Of a DNA stretch of 64,000 nt, positions 51,326 to 59,036 are shown one piece after another; position 1 is the first letter of the stretch, and every line of letters begins with the position of its first letter. Where the stretch lies: positions 1-64,000 of the forward strand of contig JAFWXO010000008.1 in NCBI GenBank assembly GCA_017545865.1. The letters run 5' to 3'. The stretch comes from Clostridia bacterium (GTDB lineage: Bacteria; Bacillota; Clostridia; Christensenellales; Borkfalkiaceae). The translations under genes and the position numbers were made by a program. Below the pieces are notes generated by a model that was given only the letters and a program-made list of their open reading frames with translations, made no database searches and had not been told where the DNA came from.

Positions 51326-51378
51326 GTTAGCCATTGCTAACATAAATGATTTTACATTATAATTTATTATTTTGTCAA
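51326..51378 (-). promoter_or_regulatory. Promoter and operator of feoA
   Basis: TTGACA (51378-51373), 18 bases, TAAAAT (51354-51349). The predicted start at about 51342 abuts the palindrome GTTAGCCATTGCTAAC (51326-51341), so a bound regulator would block transcription. Confidence 0.82.
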
Positions 51379-51420
51379 GCGAAATATTTATGTTTTTTAC
51401 ATTTTCTTTCAAATTTCACA

Positions 51421-51675
51421 ATAAAAAAAGCATAGGAAGTTGAATTGCTATTGCAAGGCTAAATGCAACCTTTGGTTGCGCTAAATTACTTCGTAGCTAA
51501 ATTTGCCTATCGGCAAGCTAAATGCAAAACAAAGTTTTGCGCTGCGGATAAGTTCTTTATAAATTAAATCCTTGCGGATTAAATCCGACTAACGTCGGAT
51601 GAAATCGCTATCGCGATGAAATCTTGCTTTTGCAAGGTTGCGGACGATTTTTTATATATAAAAAAAGCATAGGAA
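51421..51675. repeat. 18-base direct repeat bounding hairpin array 2
   Basis: The sequence ATAAAAAAAGCATAGGAA occurs at 51421-51438 and again, exactly, at 51658-51675. The second copy is the 5' arm of the BspA-like gene's terminator (plus-strand view). The array between them therefore looks like an insertion or expansion with a duplicated flank. Confidence 0.75.
51439..51650. repeat. Tandem hairpin array 2 with 7-base linkers
   Basis: Nine small hairpins stand in a row: TTGC/GCAA (51445-51456), GCAACC/GGTTGC (51465-51479), TAC/GTA (51487-51495), TTGCC/GGCAA (51503-51516), GCAAAAC/GTTTTGC (51524-51540), then after about 29 bases CC/GG, CCGAC/GTCGG, CGC/GCG and CTTGC/GCAAG (to about 51637). 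The linker is GCTAAAT four times in the first half, then ATTAAAT and ATGAAAT in the second. Stems differ; linkers are constant. It fills most of the 51379-51657 gap and has no coding frame. Confidence 0.88.
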
Positions 51676-51688
51676 ACCCTATGCTTTT
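51661..51688 (-). terminator. Terminator downstream of the BspA-like gene
   Basis: AAAAGCATAGG pairs with CCTATGCTTTT around four bases (51688-51661), ending in seven T on the minus strand. Confidence 0.88.
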
Positions 51689-51703
51689 ATTTTATTGTTT
51701 TTA

Positions 51704-51868
51704 TTATTTGCCTATTACAACATATTTAAGCCGTTAGAAACAAATAATAGGGCTCCCGAAAATATTTTGTTTAGCAAAAGATTTTTGGGAAAAAGGAGCA
51801 ACCGCTTTTTAGTCTTAGCGTTTACCTTTAGGTTAACGCTTGACAATCTATGCGTGTTGCGACGCGGA
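51704..51868 (-). repeat. Structured 3'-end repeat, copy D (after the BspA-like gene)
   Basis: The outer end (51705-51738) matches copy A (13701-13734). The middle is of another type, shared with 3960-4105: GCTC..GAGC enclosing CCCGAAAAT / ATTTTTGGG, then AGCGTT-TACC-TTTA-GGTT-AACGCT (51836 side). It reaches the stop codon of the BspA-like gene, whose last codon and TAA match those at copies A and B. Confidence 0.78.
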
Positions 51869-53770
51869 TTAAATTCCGTGGCGACCATTAGGCTCAACTT
51901 CCCACGCGCCAGCTTCGGTGATAACCCACTTTAATCCACTCTTATAATACCAGTAGAAGAAATAAAGGTGACCGGTTTCGGGGTCTTTTTCCATTGCCAT
52001 TTCGCCAAAGCCAATTCCGTTGAAATAAGCGATTTCAAGCTTATCACAGCCGTGAATCATCTTGTAGGAAAGCCTTTTTAAAGTACCGGGCATAACGAAC
52101 TCAGTAAGGTTTGAGCAACCCATAAAGCAATACGAATCTGCAAGTTCTAAGCCGTGCGGTAAAACGATTGATTCAACTAACGCTAACCCTGCAAAGCCGT
52201 ATTTTCCGATAGTTTTGAGTTTTGAAGAGTCTTGGAAAGTTAAAGTTTTAACGGAATAACAGCCTTGGAAAGCGCTTATGCCTATTTCTTCAATGTTGCT
52301 GGGGATATAAATTGCGTTAAGCGACGTGCAACCGAAGAAAGAGAAGTTGCCTATAACTTTCAAGTTAGTTCCCAAATCTAAGGTTTCCATCGTTTTGTTG
52401 TTATAGAAAGCATACGGAAGAAGTTCATCAAACTTAGCAGGGATTACAACGTTTTTATCAGTGCCAGTGTATTCTAACACGTAATTTTTACCACCGAAAG
52501 AAATTGACTTATAGCCGTTTTCTTCAACTAATAAAGATTTTCCACTCGTTGATGAGTAAACGTTTTTAACAAACTCGCCTGCGTTTCCGTTAATGGGAGA
52601 TACAACGCCCGCTTCAATTTCAACGTTACTGTCGTTTTTAATTTCAACTAAGCGATAGCAGTTTAAGAAAGCCTTATTTCCGATTGAAGTTACGTTTTTA
52701 CCAATAGACATAGTAAAGCACTTTTCGCAACCTGCAAACGCTTGTGGACCTACTGTAGTAACGGAATCGGTTAAAATTATTTGAGAAATCGATCTGTTGT
52801 TAATGAAAGCGTATTCAGGAACTACGCTTGTGGTTATAGTAACAACGGAAAGTGATTGCCCGTTATAAGTTACGTTACCCGCATTATAACCGGGGTTTGA
52901 GTAACCGTTGCCAAAAGTTACTTTAAGCCAATCTTCTAAAGTGCCTAAGTAATTTACGCTTGCTAAATTGTAAGATTGATAGAAGGCTTGTTTGCCAAAA
53001 TATTTAACCGTTTTTGGAATAGTTAATTCGGTTATCGTTTCATCGCCGTAAAAAGCATCGTCGTAAACGGCAACACAGTCATCGTCAATAATAACGGAAG
53101 AAGCCGTTTTTGCAGATTTATATAAGATAAGGTTTTGAGTTGCACTTGAAATGTATTCAACCCCGCTTACGAGTTCGCCTTTTAAGTTAGAACAACCGTA
53201 GAAGGCTTGTTCGCCGATAGTTTCAAGTTGGCTTTCACCGTAAAAAATAACTTTTTTAAGAGATGCGCAACCGCTAAACGCTTGTTTGCCGATTGATTTA
53301 ACCGTTGCGGGAATATAAACGGTTTCAACGTCTTTATTTTTAAAAGCAGATGAATTTATTGAAGTTATGGTAACACCGTCAACTGAAGAAGGAATAATAA
53401 CGTCCTTCCCAGTATAGTCGCCAACACCCCTAACCGCGCCGTTAACTATTTTAAGCCCAACCGACGGAACTTCTTGACACGCCGTACAGTTGCCGTTTTC
53501 GTTTAAAACGTGGAATTTTTTGGGAGTTTCGTTTTCAGTGTAACTATGACCGCAAGAACACTTAAACAAAGTGTAACCAGCGGTAGCGCAAGTTGCTTGA
53601 ACTTCAGACTGAGTGTAAGAGTGAGTGTGCCCACCGCCGTTTCCGCCGTTACCGCCACCACCATTAGCGCTATCGCCATCGTTACCACCGCCACCGCAAG
53701 CGGTGAGCGTGAACACGCTTAACGAAACTATTAAAATTAAAGTTAAAAGGGATAATATTTTCTTTTTCAT
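51869..53770 (-). CDS. BspA-like leucine-rich repeat lipoprotein
   Basis: A surface protein of 633 residues. The signal peptide ends with the lipobox TLTAC (Cys at about 25), then a Gly/Asn-rich stretch. A small cysteine-bearing segment (HTHSYTQSEVQATCATAGYT, CSCGHSYTENE) precedes repeated LRR_5 units such as IPATVKSIGKQAFSGCASLKK. These occur from about 130 to the end. Such proteins mediate attachment to host or other cells. It starts two bases after DUF1015. AAGGAG precedes the ATG. Confidence 0.9.
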   Translation of the reverse strand: MKKKILSLLTLILIVSLSVFTLTACGGGGNDGDSANGGGGNGGNGGGHTHSYTQSEVQATCATAGYTLFKCSCGHSYTENETPKKFHVLNENGNCTACQEVPSVGLKIVNGAVRGVGDYTGKDVIIPSSVDGVTITSINSSAFKNKDVETVYIPATVKSIGKQAFSGCASLKKVIFYGESQLETIGEQAFYGCSNLKGELVSGVEYISSATQNLILYKSAKTASSVIIDDDCVAVYDDAFYGDETITELTIPKTVKYFGKQAFYQSYNLASVNYLGTLEDWLKVTFGNGYSNPGYNAGNVTYNGQSLSVVTITTSVVPEYAFINNRSISQIILTDSVTTVGPQAFAGCEKCFTMSIGKNVTSIGNKAFLNCYRLVEIKNDSNVEIEAGVVSPINGNAGEFVKNVYSSTSGKSLLVEENGYKSISFGGKNYVLEYTGTDKNVVIPAKFDELLPYAFYNNKTMETLDLGTNLKVIGNFSFFGCTSLNAIYIPSNIEEIGISAFQGCYSVKTLTFQDSSKLKTIGKYGFAGLALVESIVLPHGLELADSYCFMGCSNLTEFVMPGTLKRLSYKMIHGCDKLEIAYFNGIGFGEMAMEKDPETGHLYFFYWYYKSGLKWVITEAGAWEVEPNGRHGI

Positions 53771-53772
53771 AA

Positions 53773-55032
53773 TTACTCCTTAATCTTTCTTGCTTCTATG
53801 TAATAACGCTTGTCGTAAGCGTGGCCGATAGAGAAAGTTTTTCTTGGAAGTGCTCCGTCGAAAAGCACCGTTTTAAAAAGTTGATCTTTTTTCATACCGC
53901 TAAAAATAAAGCCTACGCTACCTGCTTTTTTAGACAATGCGTAAACGCTATCTTCGCCGTGAATATAGTCGACTTCGCCGTCGTTTGATTTAAGATAACC
54001 GTCAATAAAATCTTGCAACGTACCAACGGTGAGTTGTTTTTCGGGTTTTGAAAAAATTATTTCTTCTTCTCCGCTCGCCGTTACCACTTTTACCGTTTGA
54101 GGCTTTTCACTGCCGTTTAAACGATTAGCGTAGTCTTTTAATGCAGAGATAACTTTATTTTCGTTAACGCCGAATAACACGCGATAAATAGGTTCAAATT
54201 CAAGGGCGTTATCGTGAAGGTTTGTAACTTCAACGAGCGCGTATCTTGACGGGTGAGTTAAAGCCTTTTCTTTAAGAACTTCTTTAACTTGCAAATAACA
54301 AGTTCTTGCGGTTGCTAAAGAGTGATTACCATCGCCTACCGCAAACAATAATTTAGAAGGAACGTTACCGTATAAACGCTTGGCGTTTTCATCGGAAATG
54401 AGTAACGAGAGCGCAGAGTTTATACCGTCAAATTCAGCCCCGTCAACCAAATAACCGCTAACCGAGCCACCGCCTTGCATAAGAGTGAAATCGTAAATCT
54501 TTTTAAAGCTTGATTTCTTTTCGGCTATCGGTTCAACAACCGTTTTATTATCATCGTCAATTAAGAGCATAATGTGGGGAAGTTCAACGGGCGCGTCTTT
54601 TCTAACTTGAACTCTTGGGGGAATTCTTTCAAGAACAGTTCCTTCAGTTGCCCTGATTAAAGATTTAGAGCCAACGGAAAAATCGTATTCTTCTAAGTCT
54701 ACCATAGCAACTAAGCCGTGTTTAACCCTACCGTCTTTTTGAACGCGTTCAGTATAAATCATTGAATTTTTGTGCGCGATAAGAACTTCTTTTAAGTATT
54801 TTTCCATGCTCGCGTTAATTTTAGGAACGAGTTCGTTTGATTTTGAAAGATAAACTTCGGGAAGAATTAAAGATAAAGTCGAAGGCTCGTTGCCAACGAA
54901 ATTTTGCACGTCTTCCCAATACTTTGGCTCGCTGGTATATTGGTCGCAAGCGATAACCGCCCAACGAGTTCCGTCAACCTTATTAAAATCTGGAAGTAAA
55001 ATATCTGCTGGGTGTAAATAATATTTATCCAT
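53773..55032 (-). CDS. DUF1015 family protein
   Basis: The 419-residue cytosolic protein shows the DUF1015 pattern: HPADILLPDFNKVDGTRWAVIACDQYTSEP near the start and VGDGNHSLATARTCY with conserved Asp, Gly, Asn and His at about 252-266. The family's function is uncertain; it is often found near sugar or serine metabolism genes. A 9-bp hairpin (55048-55069) stands in its leader. ACGGAG precedes the ATG. Confidence 0.88.
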   Translation of the reverse strand: MDKYYLHPADILLPDFNKVDGTRWAVIACDQYTSEPKYWEDVQNFVGNEPSTLSLILPEVYLSKSNELVPKINASMEKYLKEVLIAHKNSMIYTERVQKDGRVKHGLVAMVDLEEYDFSVGSKSLIRATEGTVLERIPPRVQVRKDAPVELPHIMLLIDDDNKTVVEPIAEKKSSFKKIYDFTLMQGGGSVSGYLVDGAEFDGINSALSLLISDENAKRLYGNVPSKLLFAVGDGNHSLATARTCYLQVKEVLKEKALTHPSRYALVEVTNLHDNALEFEPIYRVLFGVNENKVISALKDYANRLNGSEKPQTVKVVTASGEEEIIFSKPEKQLTVGTLQDFIDGYLKSNDGEVDYIHGEDSVYALSKKAGSVGFIFSGMKKDQLFKTVLFDGALPRKTFSIGHAYDKRYYIEARKIKE

Positions 55033-55047
55033 ATTTCTCCGTAAAAT

Positions 55048-55069
55048 CTACCCACTATTTAGTGGGTAG
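55048..55069 (-). promoter_or_regulatory. Leader hairpin before the DUF1015 gene
   Basis: CTACCCACT pairs perfectly with AGTGGGTAG around four bases. No T run follows, so it is not a typical terminator and may be a stabilising or processing stem between two genes. Confidence 0.5.
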
Positions 55070-55074
55070 AGAAT

Positions 55075-56346
55075 TTATTCTTCTTCGGTTTTGCTCGTAA
55101 CGGTAACTTTTACTTCAACAACTTTTTTCATGGTTGTTCTCGTTACTTCAAACTTTAAATTTTTAAATTCGAACTTTCTGCCCGTTAAGGGAAGTTCGCC
55201 GAGAAGTTCGGTTATAAAACCGCTAACGGTGTTTGCATCGAACTCTTCTTCATTGTCAAAGGTAAGTTCAAATTCATCAAAGAACTTATCAATTTCAAGC
55301 GAGCCGTTAACGATATATTCGTTATCGCTAAGTTTTTTAATAGGCTCGTTTTCTTCGTCGTATTCGTCGTAAATCTCGCCAACGAGTTCTTCAATAATAT
55401 CTTCAACGGTAACGATACCGGCAGTTCCACCATACTCGTCTAAAACAACCGCCATGTGAACTTTTCTCGCTTGAAGTTTTTTAAGTAAAACGGAAATTTT
55501 GGTATGCTCTACTACGAAAACCACCTTTTGCATAAGGTCTTTAAGCGAAAAATCTTGCTTGAAATAGTTGCGATAGAAATCTTTTTCGTGAACGAAGCCT
55601 ACGATTTGGTCAATCGTGTCTTTATAAACGGGAATTCGCGAATAACGTTCGCTATCGAAAATCTTTTTGACTTCTTGCTTAGTCGCATCAAGCGGAACGG
55701 ATACCACGTTAATTCTTGGAACTAAAATGTCTTTTACTTCCAAATCGTCAAACTCAATAGCAGAACGAATAAGGTCTGCTTCGTCTTCTTTAAGCGTTTC
55801 GTCTTCTTCCGCTTCGTTTACAATCGTGATAAGTTCTTCATCGGTAATCGCTTCTTCGTGGTCTAAGCGGAAAATTACGTTTAAGAGTTTTTTAAACGCG
55901 CCGAGAAGGAAAGTGAGCGGGAAAAAGATGTAATAGCAAAGAATTATGAACGGATAGAAAAACGCCGAACTTTTTTCGGGATATGCCTTTGCAATAAACT
56001 TGGGCATTATTTCGCCGAATAACAATACAACGATAGTAATAACCGCCGTGGAAATAAAAGACGGGTCTAAAACCGAGCCTTCGCGCATTACTTTTGTGAA
56101 AAACAAAAGCGCTAAGGACGACGCGGTAAGGTTAACTACGTTGTTTCCTATTAAAATGGTCGTAATAAGTTTGTCATACCTTTCGTAGAGCGACAAAACT
56201 TTTTTATACTTATTGTCTTTTTGGCAAAGACTTTTAAGCTTGATGGTGTTAAGGCTTGTGTAAGCCGTTTCTGTTGCCGAGAAAAATGCAGATAATAATA
56301 CGAGTACTATTATCGCAATTAGCAGTGGTAACGAGCCGTCTGGCAT
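55075..56346 (-). CDS. CNNM/CorC-type transporter-associated protein (hemolysin family)
   Basis: The 423-residue membrane protein has a DUF21 domain with three or four helices (about 5-180; ALLFGEIMPKFIAKAYP is typical), a pair of CBS domains (about 200-320; DILVPRINVVSVPLD, VVLDEYGGTAGIVTVEDIIEELVGEI) and a CorC/HlyC domain at the end. Members move or regulate divalent cations, chiefly Mg2+. The ribosome site AAGGAG is 14 bases from the ATG, which is rather far. Confidence 0.9.
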   Translation of the reverse strand: MPDGSLPLLIAIIVLVLLSAFFSATETAYTSLNTIKLKSLCQKDNKYKKVLSLYERYDKLITTILIGNNVVNLTASSLALLFFTKVMREGSVLDPSFISTAVITIVVLLFGEIMPKFIAKAYPEKSSAFFYPFIILCYYIFFPLTFLLGAFKKLLNVIFRLDHEEAITDEELITIVNEAEEDETLKEDEADLIRSAIEFDDLEVKDILVPRINVVSVPLDATKQEVKKIFDSERYSRIPVYKDTIDQIVGFVHEKDFYRNYFKQDFSLKDLMQKVVFVVEHTKISVLLKKLQARKVHMAVVLDEYGGTAGIVTVEDIIEELVGEIYDEYDEENEPIKKLSDNEYIVNGSLEIDKFFDEFELTFDNEEEFDANTVSGFITELLGELPLTGRKFEFKNLKFEVTRTTMKKVVEVKVTVTSKTEEE

Positions 56347-56389
56347 TTTAAAAAATTTTACTCCTTCGTATTCCGTGTATATTCTAAAA

Positions 56390-57232
56390 TTAGTATCGGA
56401 ATTCTATTTTTTTATATTCAGCGTAATCTTGATACGCCTTTTTTCTAAAATAATAACCGCTTTGTTTTACGATAGTTATGCCCTTTTCTTCTAAGTATTG
56501 ATCAAACGCTTGGCGTTTAACACCAACTTTTTCAAGCGCCGTGAAAAGTTTATCAACGCACGCGCTTTCAAGTTCAATCGGCGATAAGTCAGATTTGTTA
56601 ACTTCCGCTTTTAAAAGGTTTGACAAAGCGTTGTACTCTTTATCAGATTTTAATTTTTGCCTAAAATCATTAAGGTAAATTTCCAAGTTTTCTTTAACGA
56701 TCTTCTTCATTTGGTTGGGGTTGAAACCAAACGGGCGCTTAATATCGCTAAACTTGCCTTTATAAATAACGGCGTAGTACCCGTCGTCCCCCTTAAACAA
56801 AGCATTGTAAGGATTTGTAAAGTAAGTTTTAATCTCTTCAGTTTCGCCACCTAAAAGGTCGATAAACTCGTTTTCAAACTTAGTTAAAGTGTCAACTAAA
56901 TTATCACTACCTTCAAGTTCCGATTCAAACTTTTTCAAAAAATCGGCGAAACTCAATGAAACGGTGTTGAAACATAAGTATTTTTTGAAGATGAATAAGC
57001 AAAAGAGTTTTGCCCTATCCAAAGTTAAGGGCTTTTTATCCCACTCAACACTGAGAACGATGGTGGATATATAGTCTACGGGAACAAACTCGTCTTCCTG
57101 CGTTAAAAAGGACTCGTCTTGCGAAAAACCGTGCTTAATTTCACGAACGGGAACGGCAAAACGCTCAAGTTCTTCCTTCTCTTTTCTAATAATCTCTTCA
57201 ATTTCTTTGTACATTTTTTCAATACAGTTCAT
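56390..57232 (-). CDS. Hypothetical protein
   Basis: I do not recognise this 280-residue protein. It is acidic and rich in helix-forming residues, begins with a Glu/Lys-rich stretch (about 1-25) that could be a short coiled coil, and has no membrane segment or signal. A stretch near FKGDDGYYAVIYKGKFSDIKRPFGFNPNQ may form a beta sheet. The codon use matches the neighbours. A TATAAT box lies about 50 bases upstream, and the ribosome site AGGGTAG is weak. It stands alone between nitroreductase and CorC-like genes. Confidence 0.7.
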   Translation of the reverse strand: MNCIEKMYKEIEEIIRKEKEELERFAVPVREIKHGFSQDESFLTQEDEFVPVDYISTIVLSVEWDKKPLTLDRAKLFCLFIFKKYLCFNTVSLSFADFLKKFESELEGSDNLVDTLTKFENEFIDLLGGETEEIKTYFTNPYNALFKGDDGYYAVIYKGKFSDIKRPFGFNPNQMKKIVKENLEIYLNDFRQKLKSDKEYNALSNLLKAEVNKSDLSPIELESACVDKLFTALEKVGVKRQAFDQYLEEKGITIVKQSGYYFRKKAYQDYAEYKKIEFRY

Positions 57233-57343
57233 AATCTACCCTACAAACGACCAGTTTTTAGTCATACGCATAACATTATAGCATAGTTTTTAATATTTTA
57301 CAATTATTTTAAGTAAATATTTAACTATATGCGCGCACAAAGA

Positions 57344-57369
57344 AAAAACCGAGAGATAAACTCTCGGTT
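57344..57369 (-). terminator. Terminator of the nitroreductase gene
   Basis: AACCGAGAG pairs with CTCTCGGTT around five bases (57369-57347), followed by a T run on the minus strand. Confidence 0.88.
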
Positions 57370-57373
57370 GAAA

Positions 57374-57886
57374 TTATAATTCTACTGCAAACTCGCTAAC
57401 TTCTCTTCTCAATTCGTGGCGTGGCGAAGGCTCGCAATCGCTTGACGGATAGCCAACAACTAAAAACCCGTAAACCACCGTGTTTTCAGGTAGATTAAAC
57501 TCCGCTTTAACTTCGGGGGGATTTATTCTGCCAACCCAACAACTGCCAAGCCCTAAATCGGTTGCTTTAAGCATCATATAAGTTTGAACGATGGCGCAGT
57601 CAATCTCCATAAAGTTTTTGCCGTTTGACTTTAAAATGCAAGCCCTATCTTCTTCACCGCAAATAATGAAAATTAAAGGCGCGTCAAAATGGCAAGTGGT
57701 GAGAGTTCTTGCTTTAGCAAGCGCCTCTTCGCTTTTGATAACGTAAATCTTATGCGGTTGGCTATTTTTTGCCGTGGGCGCTACCCTTGCAACTTCTAAA
57801 ATCGCTTGAATTTTTTCATCTTCAACGGGTTTACTATCAAAACTTCTAACTGAAAATCTACTATCTATAACTTTTTGAAATTCCAT
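57374..57886 (-). CDS. Nitroreductase family protein
   Basis: A 170-residue FMN-dependent oxidoreductase of the small type. SRFSVRSFDSKPVEDEKI and ARVAPTAKNSQPHKIYVIKS bind FMN, and GLGSCWVGRI is the family's later motif. Such enzymes reduce quinones, nitro compounds or flavins; the natural substrate is unknown. It follows minE by 47 bases with AAGGAG before the ATG. Confidence 0.9.
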   Translation of the reverse strand: MEFQKVIDSRFSVRSFDSKPVEDEKIQAILEVARVAPTAKNSQPHKIYVIKSEEALAKARTLTTCHFDAPLIFIICGEEDRACILKSNGKNFMEIDCAIVQTYMMLKATDLGLGSCWVGRINPPEVKAEFNLPENTVVYGFLVVGYPSSDCEPSPRHELRREVSEFAVEL

Positions 57887-57933
57887 AACTTTCTCCTTTA
57901 GTTTATTATACCACGGCGAGATTAAAATTACAA

Positions 57934-58158
57934 CTATTTTATTATCCCAAAGCTCTTAATTGCAACGGCGGAAGTTGTAACCGATATTTTGTAAAAATCT
58001 TTTTCAGGCTCAACGGAAATTGAAACGTCGCCTAACAGGTTAAAATACTCGCTTAAAACTTTTTTTAAATCGTAACAAATCATATCCGCCGTATCCCTAC
58101 TAAGCATTAGCCTATCGTTTAAAATAACTTCTTTCAAAAGGTTTTCTCTCTTTCTCAT
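57934..58158 (-). CDS. minE: Cell division topological specificity factor MinE
   Basis: The 74-residue protein fits MinE in size and pattern: a charged N-terminal region that can rest on the membrane and contact MinD, then DTADMICYDLKKVLSEYFNL and a beta strand (VSISVEPEKDFYKISV). It restricts MinCD to the cell poles. It overlaps minD by four bases. The sequence is diverged, so the call leans on position. Confidence 0.85.
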   Translation of the reverse strand: MRKRENLLKEVILNDRLMLSRDTADMICYDLKKVLSEYFNLLGDVSISVEPEKDFYKISVTTSAVAIKSFGIIK

Positions 58159-58937
58159 AATCTACCTTTTAGTTCCTTTCTTATACTGCCCCAAAAACCC
58201 GAATATTTCTTTAAATAATCGTAAGTTTTATTAGACTTTCCAAGCATTGTTAGCGCTATTAGTTTTAAGGCTTTATCACTCTCTCCAACTAAGTTTAAAG
58301 TGGTTATCGAATTAAACTCGTCAAGTTCGGGTATAACGCCCAAAATCTCCGTTTTTAACGTGTTTTCTACGTCCTGCTCGGATAGACTTTTACCGTTCAA
58401 AACAAGGTCGCCACGGATACGGTTTACTATGATTGAAACGCTTTTTAAAGGATAACTTTTAAGTATCGAAATAACCTTATCCGCATCCCTTACGCTTGAG
58501 ATTGTTGGCGTTACGACAACCACCGCCGAATCGGCGCAACTTACCGCTCTATGAAAGCCTAAATCAATGCCTGCGGGGCAGTCTAATAAGATATAATCAA
58601 ATAGGGAATCAATCTCGCTTATTGCCGATTTTATCCCTTGCCCGCTAACTTCCGAAAACGAAAAAACGTGGCACGACGGGAGAACGAAAAGGTTTTTATT
58701 AAGCGGGCTTTCAACGAGCGCTTGTTTCACTCTACAACGCCCGCTTATAGCGTCTGCCAAATCAAAAACCGACTTGTTTTCAACACCGGTTAACACGTCT
58801 AAATTATTAAGCCCTAAATCGCAATCAACAACGGCAACTCGAAGTCCGCTTTCGGCAAGTTTAAGCCCTAAACTCCCTGTTATAGTAGTTTTACCAACAC
58901 CGCCTTTTCCAGACGTTATAACGTATTTTTTAGCCAT
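58155..58937 (-). CDS. minD: Septum site-determining ATPase MinD
   Basis: The 260-residue ATPase has a deviant Walker A motif KGGVGKTT at 10-17, VVDCDLGLNNLD, and switch II LLDCPAGIDLGF. The C-terminal SGFWGSIRKELKGRL makes the amphipathic membrane-targeting helix. With MinE it positions the division site. No ribosome site is obvious; a TAATAT box stands 6 bases before the ATG but without a good -35. No minC is in the window. Confidence 0.95.
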   Translation of the reverse strand: MAKKYVITSGKGGVGKTTITGSLGLKLAESGLRVAVVDCDLGLNNLDVLTGVENKSVFDLADAISGRCRVKQALVESPLNKNLFVLPSCHVFSFSEVSGQGIKSAISEIDSLFDYILLDCPAGIDLGFHRAVSCADSAVVVVTPTISSVRDADKVISILKSYPLKSVSIIVNRIRGDLVLNGKSLSEQDVENTLKTEILGVIPELDEFNSITTLNLVGESDKALKLIALTMLGKSNKTYDYLKKYSGFWGSIRKELKGRL

Positions 58938-59005
58938 AACTATATATTAAAGAATAAGGCTTGGCGATTTTTGAAAAATGTTGTTAAAATATAGATTTTT
59001 TTGCA

Positions 59006-59033
59006 TAAAAAAAGCGTGGATTACCACGCTTTT
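59006..59033 (-). terminator. Terminator of the ROK gene
   Basis: AAAAGCGTGG pairs with CCACGCTTTT around four bases, then seven T on the minus strand. Confidence 0.9.
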
Positions 59034-59036
59034 AAA

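Noticed and set aside
51439..51650. Integron attC-like array
   Set aside because: The hairpins are too short, lack the paired R and L boxes, and no integron integrase or cassette genes are present.
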